Shown here in pieces: positions 34,195 to 46,058 of a stretch of DNA of 64,000 nt. How positions within the stretch are numbered: the first letter of the stretch is position 1; each line of letters starts with the position of its first letter. The stretch lies in the NCBI RefSeq assembly GCF_000687475.1, contig NC_057316.1, positions 6,386,001 to 6,450,000 on the forward strand, read 5' to 3'. The translations under genes were made by a program, and so were the position numbers. Under the pieces are notes generated by a model, which was given only the letters and a program-made list of their open reading frames with translations, ran no database searches and was not told the origin of the DNA. The stretch comes from Ustilaginoidea virens (taxonomy: Eukaryota; Ascomycota; Sordariomycetes; Hypocreales; Clavicipitaceae).

Positions 34195-34596
34195 GTTACA
34201 TTCACGCCTCGGCGCAACCTCATCATCATACGCTGCAGCGCGACTCGATCCTCGTGTTCAACTTCTAAGTTCTAATCAAGACAAGACGCATCGACCAATT
34301 CGCTGAGACAATCCCTTGACCCCTTCCCCCCCTTCCCCAAAATTAGCAAAAAATGAGACCGCGTGTGCCAGCCTCCGACCCAGCCAAGGCGCATGCCGAC
34401 CCAGCCAAACAAAAGAGAGTCAAGTACAAGTCCGAGATTAGGGGGTTGGCGGGGCGAGGGAAGAAACAAAGAATGGAAAAAAAAAAGAAAGAATACAAGA
34501 TTAGCGAACGTTTCTGTTTATCCCCGTCTCCTCTTCTCTCCTCGCTGATGTACAGGATTAACCCCTGGGAGACCCAACTGCGCTGCGGTCCCCTTT

Positions 34597-34955
34597 TTAC
34601 AACTTGAGGCAGTTGAGTCCGACGTTGACGAGACCGTTCTGGCAAGACAAAGTTAGTACACAGCGCCCTCAAGTTGGTCTCCCTCCCTACCCCGGAGGGA
34701 AGAAGGGGGGGGGGGGGGGGGAACACGTACCTGGGTGCCCGCGTCGCAGCAGTACACGGTGCCCGAGCAGGTGTCGCCGAGGTTGATGAGTTCCACATTG
34801 CAGAGGAGGCCGCCGATGCCGAGAAGCCCGCCTTTGCTGTCGCAGCAGGTCACCTGGGGCTTCTCGTTGGTGCACTTCTTCTCGCCGCCGTAGGTAGGGT
34901 TGGGGGCGGCCATGACGGCAGCAGCCAGGGCGACGAGAGCAGCAGTGTACTTCAT
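34597..34955 (-). CDS. Small secreted hydrophobin
   Basis: Exons 34955-34731 and 34638-34597 give 88 residues. A signal peptide (MKYTAALVALAAAVMAAP) is followed by eight cysteines in hydrophobin order. The spacing is C-x8-CC-x13-C-x10-C-x5-CC-x14-C-x3. The x5 before the second CC pair is class I-like, while the 13-residue first loop is short and nearer class II. Hydrophobins coat aerial hyphae and spores with amphipathic films. The last cysteine lies in exon 2 (NGLVNVGLNCLKL). The intron carries a 17-base homopolymer directly after the donor. The frame is open upstream to 35078, but the hydrophobic leader and family pattern favour the start at 34955. Confidence 0.9.
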
Positions 34956-35163
34956 GTTGGCGACGTGGGAGGTTTTGGATGCCGTGAAAGCGTTGCTTGG
35001 TTTGCTGAGAAGGGTCTGGTGTTGAGGAGAAAAGAGAAAGCTTGGTGTTGGATGGGGATGGAGAGGCAAGACCAGCAACTGATGGGAGGGGGCACCGAGG
35101 CCTTTTTATATCCAAACCGCCCAGCCCGTCGACGCGGCCTCTACCGTCGCCGGATGCTTGTTG

Positions 35164-35194
<31 letters not shown>

Positions 35195-38100
35195 TGTGTG
35201 CTTCTTCTTTCCTTGCCACATGCCGCACCCGCGAGCACCCGTCGTTGAGCCCTGGGCGTCACCGGCAAACCCATTTGCCATGTCCTGCGTATGATGCAAG
35301 TTCCACGCCGCATTACCACCCCTGGGGATGCATTTGTTGCCACTCCGGTGCACCAAGGCCTGCATACAAGCCCTTTTGGGAGGGAGGGGAAGGGGGGAAG
35401 AGATAAAAATAAAAAATAACGATAATAAAATATAATAAGAGAAGAAGCAGAAACAGCCAGCCTCCGTAGGTCGGTAGTAGGTAGCAGCTACGGCAGGGAT
35501 CACCCGTGTCGAGAAAAGCTGCAGGTGGCCATGGAGTCGTGAACACACGCCCGTCCTTTTCTCCTAGCTGTAACTTGTTTTATGCGCCCCATCTCAATAG
35601 TTCCTCTCGGCCGGGGCCCGCGGTCATGCCTGTCTTGCTGCCAGGCGGACCAGCAAGGTTTCGTTTGCTTTGCTCCTCGTCTTCTCCGTCGGACAACCAA
35701 AGACTGCCCCATCTTGTCCGTCACTTGGGGGCTGAACCATGGCCACGCACGCCGCGACGTGACGTTGGTGGCTGTATATCGTCTCTGGTTGCCCTCGGCC
35801 AAACAAAGACAAATCGCATCACCGCAAAACTGGTTTTTGAACCTTGCGCTGCCTGGCTCCTGGGTCTCATTCTCTCTTCTTTGGGGGGAGGGGGGGGGAG
35901 GAAGGGGGCAGGGCCATCGGGGGCAGGGCCATCGGGGTCTGCGTCGACCGACTTCGATCCAACACATGACCAAAGAGAAGCAAGCGGTAGGGGGTTGACT
36001 TCACAAGAGCTTTGCAATCATCACAATGACGGAATGCCCTTAAGTGTCCCTTCTTGTTCTTCTTTTACCACTGCCGTCGTCCTTTGTATCCGGCCATGGT
36101 CGTCCGCGCGGTCCGCAACCCCGAGTAAGCACCGGATGTCTGGTTCCAACTCGTTCATCATTCCATCGCTTTTCTTCTGTTGCCATGAAAAGCCTTTTCG
36201 TCGCCAGGGGCCCGCCAAGTCCCGTTTTTGCAACCCTCGTCACCTTGCCCGTGCCACTTCGACGCTCCGGTGCTTATATCCAAGCCAGGGGCGCGGGTCA
36301 AAACGGTTGGTCAATGAATGGTTGCAGTCGGTGGCGTAAACCTTGTCGCGGAGCATCGGTACGACCCAAGGAACTCAGAAAATGAAACCTTGACTCGATC
36401 GCTCAGAGCCAATCTGCCGACAATTCCGGCTTGACAGCTTACTTGCTACCACAAGCGACATCCTGGGATGAAGCGTTTGCAAACCATTGTTTCCGTACCG
36501 GGTTCTTTGATGCTTCCAGAACAGGAAAGAACGGGAGAGGATGGGAGAGGACGGGGAAGGACAGGACCAGCGGGAATATGAAGAGTAGCATGTGGATAGG
36601 GCCGACAACCCGAATGATGGCCATGTCCCCCCCCCCCCCCCCCCAAAAAAAAAAGAGAGAAAAAAAAAGAAAAAAAAGGCCGAACCAGGAGGCGTTCGTT
36701 GCCTTGCCATGCCCAGAGAGGGCGCAGCCCAAATCAAGGAAAAATCAATACCTGCCCCCCCTTCCATGATGCGCGAATGACATATACCGACTTTGGACGA
36801 GATGAAAATGAAACGAAAAAATAAACTAATCGAGGCGGTTCGGGACCTATACAAACGGGGGTGCTCTCAAACCTGGCGTCCCCTCCCATGATGGATTAGA
36901 AACAGTCCGAACCTCAACCTAGCTGTGGCCGAGTCCAATGCCAGTTGAGAATTGAACTCGAGTTGCAACTCGTCCAAAGGGGTAGCCGGCTTTCCTGTCC
37001 CCTTTTCGGGTCATTCTTAATTTCAGAACCGTCATGCACTTGCATGCGAGGGCCAAGTGACATGGATGCTGCATCACTGGATTTTGCATTTTAGCCAACA
37101 TCAACACCATGCGCCCACCCCCCCTTGCGTGGTGGTGAGCTGGTGAGCTGATGAGCGGAGCTGCACTTGCAAGCGCACGCGCAAACGGGATGGGCATCTC
37201 GAGCTCTGTAGTAGTATCTCCATGGCTCTAACAGCGTAAAGACACCGCAAAGGCAAATGGCGGACAGCGCAGGTCCTTCCGCAGACCACCATGCCATGCC
37301 ATGCCATGCCATGCCACAGCTCGCTTGCATTCAACCCAGCCACGCAGTTGAATCTGATTGGGCTGGGCCACTCGTCTCGGCCGGCATATGGCACCAAAAC
37401 GAGAAATGGCCAAACCTAAATCCTCGAATAACCCTGCTGGCCCTTTTTTGTTCTTTCTTCTTTCCTCTTTTCTGGGCCCATTTCGGTGGGGTGGAAGAAG
37501 AAACAAGAAACACCAAACCGGGCCAGAGCGCCAACGCGAAGCCGGCTGCAGCAGACAGGGAAGTTGCTTCGAGGCATGCATTATTTGGCTAATTTCGCTC
37601 GCTGGTCTTATCCCGCTGGAAAACAAACTCGTCTGCCTGCCTCCACCAATGCCGCAATGCCGGTTGATGTACGGAGCGCTCCGTGGAGTGCTCGATGGAG
37701 TGCTCGGTCAAACCATTACAGGATGGAGCCGTGCAGGCACCACCAGCACCAGCTTGACTGTGGCGGGGCCCATTCTTTCGTCCCTTTGCTTCTGGGTCAT
37801 CTTTGCAAATGTCGACTTGTCCGTCATGGCTGCATAGAATCATCAAGGAAAGACACCTGACCTCGGACTGCATTAGCGCGGCTTATTGTCTCGCAGTTGA
37901 TGGAGGCGAACCAGGAACGCAACAGGCCAGTGCGAAGCTGGCCGCTCGTATGACCGAGCCTGGGTTTGACGACGGAGGACCGACGTTGGGAGATGCTTGA
38001 GACACGGCACGGAATGATGAAGGGAGCTGGGATGAGCAGGCTCAAGTGTCGAGACACGTATGTTGGGGACAAGTCGTTGGCAAAGGAAATGAACGCAAAG

Positions 38101-38248
38101 CAATAGGAGAAGCTCGGCCAGATCTGGTTTTGGCGAGAAACCGAGATTTGCTTTTTCTGCAGCACTATAAAAAAAAAAAAGCAAACAAGCTTCTTTCCTG
38201 ATCCGGGGAAAACGACCAGCATGTGGGTTCTTGCCGGGGCAAAAAGTG
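34956..38248. other. Gene-poor region upstream of the hydrophobin
   Basis: About 3.3 kb. It holds a GCGT tetramer array (35164-35197), a C18 run (36627-36644) and an ATGCC pentamer array (about 37291-37316). Frames such as 35506-36339 show no family pattern, and I find no splice-joined gene. Confidence 0.35.
35164..35197. repeat. GCGT tetramer array
   Basis: About eight tandem GCGT units about 210 bp upstream of the hydrophobin start codon. Confidence 0.9.
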
Positions 38249-38361
38249 TGACACCTGAGGGATTCGAACCCTCGCCTATTTCTAGACCGCGAATGGCGAC
38301 CTTCGACTGATGTCGAAGGTTGACCTGAACACGGCGCCTTAGACCACTCGGCCAAAGTGCC
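38249..38361 (-). tRNA. tRNA-Leu(CAG) with intron
   Basis: Read on the minus strand, GGCACTT pairs with AGGTGTC to form the acceptor stem with discriminator A. The D arm is GGCCGAGTGGTCTAAGGC. The anticodon stem CCGTG/CGCGG encloses TT-CAG-G. A variable arm and the T arm (GGGTTCGAATCCC) follow. An intron of about 31 bases after position 37 contains the hairpin CCTTCGACATCAGTCGAAGG. A TTTTT terminator lies just downstream. The long variable region is as expected for leucine tRNA. Confidence 0.93.
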
Positions 38362-41178
38362 TATTGATACTGGGTGGGCTCCTTATTTGCAGCTTAGTAG
38401 CTAGCCCTCCAGGCCTTCATGCACGTCGCCCCAGGCATGAACTAGCAGCTCCCGACTCCCAGCCAACCATTGGACAATGGCGACAGAGGCTACAAGTTAC
38501 CGCATCCTCATGCATTCCTGTTTCATGTTCCCTCCAAAGCTGCAGCTCGTAAGCGCTACAGGGGAATGTACATATGTACCTGTACCTGGTGGGCCTCTAC
38601 TCCGTCGTGGGCCAGCCAAGGATGCCTATAGCGAGCGAGACGAAAAAGCTTGCAGTTCTCCCACTGGTTCCGTCGAGGTTTTTGCCGTCTTGGTTGTGAT
38701 TGGCCTGAAGTTTCTTTTTCTGGCTCGAGTCATCATCCCCCGGTCCCAGTAAGCATGTGCGGCAAGTCACACAGCATGTCATGGCTGCACTCATCCGCTG
38801 GTTTATTATACTCGGCACCTCCTATATCGTATCTCGTTCATCCAATTCAACGTCTCTCGAGTCTCCCGCATGTATACCCCCCTGCGTCCTGAACCCGGAT
38901 ATTGTGGTCAAGGGTTCGTACAGCTGATTCGGACCCCCTACATGCACCGCCCGTCTGTTTTGGTGAATCCTACGTCGTCACCGTCGAGGCATCAGGCCAG
39001 TGTGAACGCACAGTGAGACAGGTCTTGTGTCCTAGCTTTGATGCGTCGTCTCCCTCAGCCATCCTCGCCGACAGGGCATACAGCGGCTGAGTCAAAAGAA
39101 ACATGTCATGCGGTAGCTAGCGTCCATCCTTTTGGAAAATTGCGCCCTAACGGGCCAGGGGTAGCCCAAGAAGGCCCGGGGAGGCCCGGGGAGGCCGCCA
39201 ATATACTCCGTACGATCGCGTGTTTTTGGCCGAAAGGGGTTGCTGATCCATCAAACCGTGGAATTCGACGGGGAGCTGACAGCCGGACATTTCGGCCGCG
39301 ATGGATCGTTGAAGGCAATCCAACGATGGCGGTGACGCAAAATAGTAATGCCGCTCGCTGGTGGGGGCCGGGGAGGGGGGGTTTCGGGGGGGCGGCGTAC
39401 GGAGTAGATTGCCGCCAATTCCCAACAACGCCGCGCCCTTGTAGCCCCGCCCCGCCCCACCATCGAAAATGGTGGGCCGATGATGGGACGATGAAAATCG
39501 AGCCCAAACGAGTGGGACCCACCCTCTTTTGCCTGTCTGCCTGTCTGCCTGTCTGCCTGTCTGCCTGTCTGCCTGTCTGCCTGTCTGCCTGTCTGCCGCC
39601 AGACAAAACCGATTTCCACTCGTCAATCTGACGGCTTCTGCTAATTCAGTCGATGAGCTTTGGTACTCGACAAGTCGTCCCGCGATCGGCTTCGGCGCCC
39701 GTGCGACATGGTGGCCGGCCTTTGCTCCTAGCTTGGGGACCTATGGGTCTGTGACATCCTTCATGTTGCAGTCAGTCAGCTGGTCAATAGTTTGATGCAA
39801 GACGGCCCGGCTCGGTTTGCCGATCCTCGTCTTTCTATTCTCAGCACCACCGACTTTCTGCTGCTCTTCTAGACCCGGAAGCGGCAAAGAACGATGCATG
39901 CAGGAGCCATGTCGGGAGGTCCTAATGCTCCGATTGCTTTCCAGGAAAAAAAAGTCAGCCGACTCTTGTCATTATCGTCTCATAGCCTGCATGCTTGGCA
40001 ATTCTCGCAGTCACCACCTTTGACCTGCATCCGCCGGTATGGAGCGAGAAGCTAGTGTGTGCACGATTATACGACCTGGGCGCGAGGAATGCTTCGAGTT
40101 TGCCACCAGAGTTGCCGACGCTGCTAGCTGCCGAGGCCGATGCGGATGCGGATGCGGATGCTGCTTCGTCTACACGGCAGAGATCTTGCTGCCGTTTTGC
40201 GAAATCGGGTCTTTTGCGGCGCAACATTACGACAACCCGTTCATGCTCAGCCGACTGCTGGTCGGAAATTGAGAGCAGACCCCTAATAGAAGAGACTGGT
40301 CGTCTTTGCGAGCCGGTCTGGTTCTCACAACGTAGCGCGCGGCAGGCTGCATCCCTTACTTTGGGCTGCATGTCTGCCTCGTCTGCCGTGTCTGGCCCTG
40401 ATGCTTTTCATGTAATTTGTGACGGGAAGTGAGGACCTACCCTGTGGCTGAAACCAGCAGTATGATGGTGCAAGATGATGCATGTTTTCGCCTCTCCTTG
40501 GCAGGACTGGCAATTTCAAAGGAAGGGAACCTCTAAAATTTGCAGGATAAGCCACCCTGATTGTCACCCCCAAAGTATTCACAATTTCCAAGCTGTAGCG
40601 CAGACGTCAATGTCAGGCAATGTCCTCGTGCTTCTATCCCGCCCGCGGTATCGGATGCAACTTCAGCCACTTCAACCAGATCTATGCCAAGCAAAGAGAA
40701 AAGAACCAGCTTGTTTCTATGAATGTAGACCCGAAGACATTGACAGCGGCACGAACCAAACGTCGCACAAGATTGACGCGCTTTTCCGCCCAATTCGCCG
40801 CCTCTTAACGCAAGCCATCGTCCCCGGACCAGCCATCTCCACCCTGCCGTGTACAAATCACGCCCCAAGACGGCACAGAACGAAACAGCAGGCAAGAGAA
40901 ACCGACGGAAACAAACAAGAGGAAAAAGGATACAAGCCGGCGTGGAGATGGTTCTGGTTCTCGGGCTGACTGCCAGTCCACCAGGTCAAAACAGTTTGAT
41001 CATGTCGACGATTCATTGTCCCGAAAGCTCCAGCCAAAAAGGCGTCGCCTCCAAGCGCTCCATCTAACAACCCGGTAGCTCGTCCAACTTCTCAGCCACA
41101 TACGCCGACCCCGACAGCAAGCGTCCATCCCATCTCCCTCGGCCATTAAAAAACTCGACCCGGTCTCCTCCCGTCACA
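38362..41178. other. Gene-poor region between tRNA-Leu and Nudix gene
   Basis: About 2.8 kb holding TACTCCGTA (39204-39212), TACGGAGTA (39398-39406), an octamer array (39531-39597) and a short GATGCG hexamer run (about 40138-40160). No gene is supported. Confidence 0.35.
39531..39597. repeat. Octamer array (GCCTGTCT), about eight copies
   Basis: Perfect 8-bp tandem units in otherwise unremarkable intergenic sequence. Confidence 0.94.
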
Positions 41179-41894
41179 ATGCCTACCCCGGAAAAGCATG
41201 CGCGAGTTGGTGTTGCCGTCGTCATCCTCAACAAGGAGAACCAGTTCGTCGCTGGAGTGCGCAAGGGTAGCCATGGCTCAGGTGAGTCACCTCGCTGATG
41301 AAGCCCTCGCACCCAGACCAGGCCCCCGCCCGTTTGCTAATGCATCGACGCGTCTCTAGGGAAGTGGCAGCTCCCGGGAGGACACATTGATTGGATGGAG
41401 CCGAGCATCTTCGACACTGCCCGGCGCGAGGCCAGGGAAGAAACAGGCCTCGAGATCAAGCCAATCAAGATTTTCGCCAACACAAACGACGTCTTTGCGG
41501 AGGAAGATAAACACTATGTGACCATTTTCGTGCTCGCCGTTTTGGAGGATCCTGATGCCCAGCCCGCGGTAGGTGTTTTGTGATCTCTACCCAGGGCAAT
41601 CTGATGAAAGAAAATGATGCTTCTGCCTCGGGAGGGATGCAATGCTGACCTTTTTGGATACTGCAGTTGAAAGAGGAACAGAAATGCGAGGTATGGGAGT
41701 GGAAGACGTGGAATGATCTTAGACAGCTGGAGGACAACGACCTTTTCCTACCCTTGGTAAACCTGTTGGCTCAGAAGTTGGATTTGGAAGCCATTTGCAA
41801 GGTGGACAACGGCAGCATGACGGCGGCACAGGATGGCATTGAGCAGCCAAACCCCAAACTCGATCAAACAGGCGCAGGGGCAGTTACCAAGTGA
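41179..41894 (+). CDS. Nudix hydrolase (MTH1/NUDT15-like)
   Basis: Exons 41179-41281, 41360-41568 and 41667-41894 give 179 residues. GKWQLPGGHIDWMEPS leads into the Nudix box with REAREETGL (residues about 42-65). Between the box glutamate (WME) and REAREE there are eight residues instead of the canonical seven. The C-terminal CEVWEWKTWNDLRQL resembles eukaryotic nucleotide-pool Nudix enzymes. It probably hydrolyses a nucleoside diphosphate or triphosphate derivative in the cytosol; the substrate cannot be read from the sequence. Splice joins at S-G-GKW and PA-LKEEQ restore the family pattern. Confidence 0.88.
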
Positions 41895-42566
41895 CAGATG
41901 AAGCCTCGGGTCCAATACACTGGGTACCCCCCTCTTAAGCACCTGCCTGCCTTACGTAGTACCGTTGCGCGCCGCTGATTCTGGTGATGGTGTTTCAATC
42001 GTCGTCAATCGCAAGACAGCCCCAAATAAGGACCCAGCCACCAAGACGTCTGTTGAGCACGACTGAGTACCTAAGGTATGTTTGCTGTGTCTCGCAGACT
42101 CGCCGCCGAACAGCCAGACCTCGGGGTTTGTTTCCCTATGCTTTTCTTTCTCGACCATGTTGCCTTCCAAGAGCACTGGCCTCGGTCGAGTTGCGTTTCC
42201 AAAATGCAGCCGCATCCTTGCCTCGGGCGTCAAAGAGGCTACTGTGCAGTGGTGCAGTGTGCACGTCAATAGGTACGTAACGGCGCAGTCACTGACCTGC
42301 CTCACTGTAGGGCACCTAAGGTACCTAGTGCGCCCGGGTAGCCCCCCTCGGCTCGGAGTACAGTACGTACCGCGGCACCCATGACGACAACGTCGCCTAC
42401 TCACGACACGTCTCTCGTCGCCCTCCGACCTGCATCATTCTTCACGTCCGCCATAACGCGGCCCATCGCATGGCGCCGGCCACGTCTTGTTTACCGCCGA
42501 CCCGCCGAACTGGCCTTCCCTCCGCTCCGCCTGTTTCACGACCGATTGCCTCAGCATGCATGCAAC
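41895..42566. other. Intergenic, Nudix to UVRAG-like gene
   Basis: Palindromic CCTAAGGTACCTAG-type words occur at 42068-42080 and 42313-42328. The frame of the next gene is open from 42381 but is probably untranslated before 42567. Confidence 0.4.
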
Positions 42567-44536
42567 ATGTCCATGTCCACACTGTCTCAGCACCGCCGAC
42601 CGCGCCTACTCCCCCAGAATCGCAAGCTTCGACATTTAAAGGGTATCTCGTTGCGGAACCTGTCTTTTGCCCCTGCGAATCTGCAGACTGCCGACGATGC
42701 CGCCATAGTGCGAAGCCCCAACAAGCTGGGTAGCCTTCATGGGGCAGGCCAGCTCCTGTCTTCAAGGTCGTCCGACACGTTGAGAACGGACGGCTTGCGT
42801 GCGGAGAAGAGGAGACCAAAGGCTCAACCTCGTAGAGTCAGCTTGAGCCTTGCCAATTCGAACCCTTTTACGAGGCAAAAGACTCTGGAGTCTCTGGTGG
42901 AAAGCTCTGTGGGAGATGTCTTTCTCTCGCTACATGTTGCCCAGTGCCTCGAACCAGTCTATATTAGCGAGGTTCGACATCGGTCGTCGGTAAGGCATTG
43001 GCATGGAAATCTCCGCTGGCTGCCATCCCATTCCATACCCTTGCCGATCGGCGGACGATTGTCTAACGATCGGGGCAGAACTTTGACTTTCGATTCTTTG
43101 ACCTTTCGGCCGAAAGCGCCTCTGTTTCGAGATCCTGTCTATTGACAGTCCGCCTCTGGTCCAAACGGCCGCAGCAAAGCTCCTGGGTATTCTTGTTGGA
43201 GGAGTTGATCGACTTGAGGAAGCTCAAATTCATTGGAACGCTGATCGACCGCCAGTTCCCACCCAACGCCTTGGTTTTTCACCTGGAAGACGGCTTGTAC
43301 TCGCTCGACTTCCCCAGCAAGACGTCCGACCCGAAGCCTGCGCCTGTCGTTGCGACATCTTCCTACAGCGAACTCATGAAGCTCGCCAACCTGGAGGCTT
43401 CCATACAAGACGCCATCTACACACAACGTCGGATCATGGAGCAAATCAACCAGATCCTCGACGAGTCGCCGGCGGATCCGACGCGGGCTGCTGCCGAGCA
43501 AGTCGGCCTGGCGGAGAAGTACGTTGGCTGGCAACGGCGTGCGAACCAGGCGGCTGAACGGCGTCGGGATCAGTTGCGCGAGACTTTACGAGCCAGGGTG
43601 GACGCCATCGCCAGAGGGAGGGAAGCGCAAGCCCTTGCAGAGGAGGACATTGCGAACAACCGGGAAAAACTGGCCGCTTCGGTCAAGCTGGCGCAAAAGA
43701 CGGAACAGCAAATACAAGGCCAGAGACGGCGCATCTGCTCCGAGCTATGCGACGTGTTTCCCATTTCGCCCATCCCCAACGCGCCGCCGCTGTCGTTTCG
43801 AATCTGCAACCTACCTCTTCCCAACTCCAGATACGACGCGGCCACGGCCAAGGAGATCAGCGAAGACGTGCTCTCCGCAGCCTTGGGGCTTGTCGCCATG
43901 TTGACCAAAAATTTGCAGTTCTACCTCTCCCACCCGCTGCCCTACCCTCTGTTCGCGCTCGGCTCGCGATCCCACGCCCGCGACGACATCTCCCACATGC
44001 CGCAAAAGCAACCGCAACGGCGGGATTTCCCGCTCTACCTACCGCGAGGAGGCTCAACTGTCGCCCAGTGGCGCTTCGAGTACGGCTGGTTCCTGCTCAA
44101 CAAGGACATTGAAGCGCTCTGCGCGTCCGAGGGCCTCAAAGTCGTCGATATCCGCCACACCCTTCCCAACCTCAAGTACCTGCTGTACGTGTGCAGCGCG
44201 GGAACCGAAGAGGTACCCGAGCGCAAGAAGGGCGGCGTCAGGGGTCTCTGGGCGGGAAGGTTGAAGGGCCGCATGTCCGGTATGCCATTGCCTCAGGCTG
44301 ATGGGGAGAGCAGCAGCGGCAGCAGCAGCACTGCGGCCGAGAGCCGGCGCGGCAGTGCGGAGAGCGAGACGATGAGCCAGCGCGGGGATGAGTTGAGGCA
44401 TGGCGCGCGGAAGGGAAATGGGGGTAGGGAGAGGGAGGAGCTCTGGGGGGCCGACAGTGGTATTGGATTGCCGTTTGGGGATGACGCCAAGTTTACGCTG
44501 AGGACCAAGGGACTGCGGGAGAATATTGCGAGCTGA
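42567..44536 (+). CDS. UVRAG/Vps38-type subunit of the class III PI3-kinase complex
   Basis: Exons 42567-42989 and 43079-44536 give 626 residues. The N-terminus RPRLLPQNRKLRHLKGISLRN matches the start of fungal UVRAG/Vps38 proteins; an in-frame ATG at 42381 would add 62 residues of unlike character. A C2-like part spans the intron, with NPFTRQKTLESLV and KFIGTLIDRQFPPNALVFHL. A long coiled coil (about residues 235-365) follows. The C-terminal BARA-like half contains KNLQFYLSHPLPYPLFALGS, FEYGWFLLNKDIEAL and TLPNLKYLLYVC. It should join Vps34-Vps15-Vps30 on endosomes for vacuolar sorting or autophagy. An Atg14 role is the alternative; the endosomal type fits better. The last 100 residues are Ser/Glu-rich. 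Confidence 0.85.
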
Positions 44537-45097
44537 TGCACGAGATGCACGAGATGTACGGACATGTGTGGACATGTACGGAGGAGGCATGATGGCGCAA
44601 GGGGCGTGGCTCTGCATCGTAGGAGAGGAGAGGTAGCCACTTATTTACGCTACGAGGCTCGTTGTATCCTGTGCAACAGTCTAAACATTGAGCTCGACTT
44701 TATAATGGGACAGGGGAGATTTATCTGGTAGAGCTGTGTATGGGCTACAAGTCATGGTTCGACTTTTGAAGGTCATCAACGGCAGTTGCGGTGCTGTGCG
44801 CCTGGCCAACAATTCAGCTGCGGACACATGATAGGTCAGACAGACTCACGCCAAGCCTTGGATGCCCCGCTGCCTGCCCCACAATCTGCCGCTTGTTCAC
44901 CCTCACACCGCCAAAAAGTAAAGGCTGGTGGGACAATTCTGCCCACCAGACTCGATTCAAACAAGTTTCCTCGAAGCTACCATCAACCACCAGCATTCAC
45001 CAGCATTCACCAGCACTCGCCAGTCTGTCAACCAGTCGGCAGCATTGCCTGCTCACGAGGCAGAAAATCCCCTTCAGATACTCTCGACGAAAAAACC
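44537..45097. other. Intergenic, UVRAG-like to UTP11
   Basis: Contains the upstream region of UTP11 with a short CACCAGCATT direct repeat (about 44988-45016). No gene is seen. Confidence 0.35.
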
Positions 45098-45240
45098 ATG
45101 TCGTCTTTACGAAACGCGGTCGCCAGGCGGCCGCACCGTGAGCGTGCCCAGCCGCTCGAGCGGCGCCGTCTCGGTCTGCTCGAAAAACACAAGGTGGGCA
45201 GAAACCTGCGCTTTCGCGGCGCTCTAGATGAAAACACGCC

Positions 45241-45273
<33 letters not shown>

Positions 45274-46058
45274 GACCATGTTCTTCAATCCCCCTTTCCC
45301 GCTCTTGTGTGCAGGACTATTCCCTTCGAGCCAGGGACTTCAACAAGAAGAAAGAACAGCTGAAAAGCCTGCGGCAAAAGGCGGCGGACCGCAACGAGGA
45401 CGAGTTCTACTTTGGCATGCTGTCGCGCAAGGGCCCCGGGTCGCGGATCAACAACGGCAAGAGCTGGGACGGCACGGTCGAAGGCGACCGGGGCAACAAG
45501 TCGCTGTCGGTGGAGGCTGTGCGGCTTTTTAAGACGCAGGACATGGGCTACGTTCGGACCATGCGGCAGGTCATCGCAAAGGAGGTTGCGAGGCTGGAGG
45601 AGCAGGTCGTCCTGACGAGGGGGCTGGACCATCTTGACGAGGAGGAGGAGGAGGAAGAGGAGGAAGATGACAAGGAGGGCCTGGCTGTGCGGAGAAAGGC
45701 CAAGGCCACGGCGCCGAGGAAGATTGTTTTTGTGGATAGCGAGGAGGACCGGGAAGCTGCTGCGCAAGGGGGACGGGCGGCGGAGCCGGAGGGGCGCAGC
45801 ATCGAGGACGGGGGCGAGAACGAGGACGAGGACGAGGACGAGGACGATGACGTGGACGAGGATGGTGCGGAGGTTACGCGAGCCAAGTGGTTGCGGCGGC
45901 TGAAGCGGCAGCTCGAAAATGCGAAGCAGAAGCTCAAGGCGCTGGGGGACGCAGAGGTGGCTCTGGACGTGCAGCGTGCCAAGATGGCCAAGACGGCAAC
46001 ATCGGGCGGGTACACTCGGAGGGGCAAGAAGATTATGGTTCGGACGAGGAAGCGGTAG
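45098..46058 (+). CDS. UTP11: UTP11, U3 snoRNP / small-subunit processome component
   Basis: Exons 45098-45193 and 45315-46058 give 279 residues. The N-terminus MSSLRNAVARRPHRERAQP and RRRLGLLEKHKDYSLRARDF, joined across the intron, are characteristic. DEFYFGMLSRKGP and TQDMGYVRTMRQVIAKEV follow. Two acidic tracts (EEEEEEEEEDD near residue 145 and EDEDEDEDDD near 210) and a basic C-terminus (GKKIMVRTRKR) fit a nucleolar 18S rRNA processing factor. The single intron carries an A30 run. Confidence 0.95.
45242..45271. repeat. A30 homopolymer in the UTP11 intron
   Basis: Uninterrupted run of 30 A on the sense strand between donor and acceptor of the only UTP11 intron. Confidence 0.92.

Larger units (their letters stand above)
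31874..34596. other. Convergent gene-poor, repeat-rich region
   Basis: About 2.7 kb between the oxidoreductase and hydrophobin 3' ends. It holds the 32151-32276 octamer array, T31 at 32434-32464, C16 at 33461-33476, T-rich tracts to 33660, GACCTG hexamers (about 33938-33963) and a 7-bp array at 34115-34194. Long frames here follow the repeats and show no protein family. Confidence 0.4.

Noticed and set aside
37873..38355. 160-residue minus frame over the tRNA gene
   Set aside because: Its N-terminal part is the tRNA-Leu sequence read as protein.
42381..42566. N-terminal extension of the UVRAG-like protein
   Set aside because: The extra 62 residues are unlike the family, whose conserved start follows the ATG at 42567.
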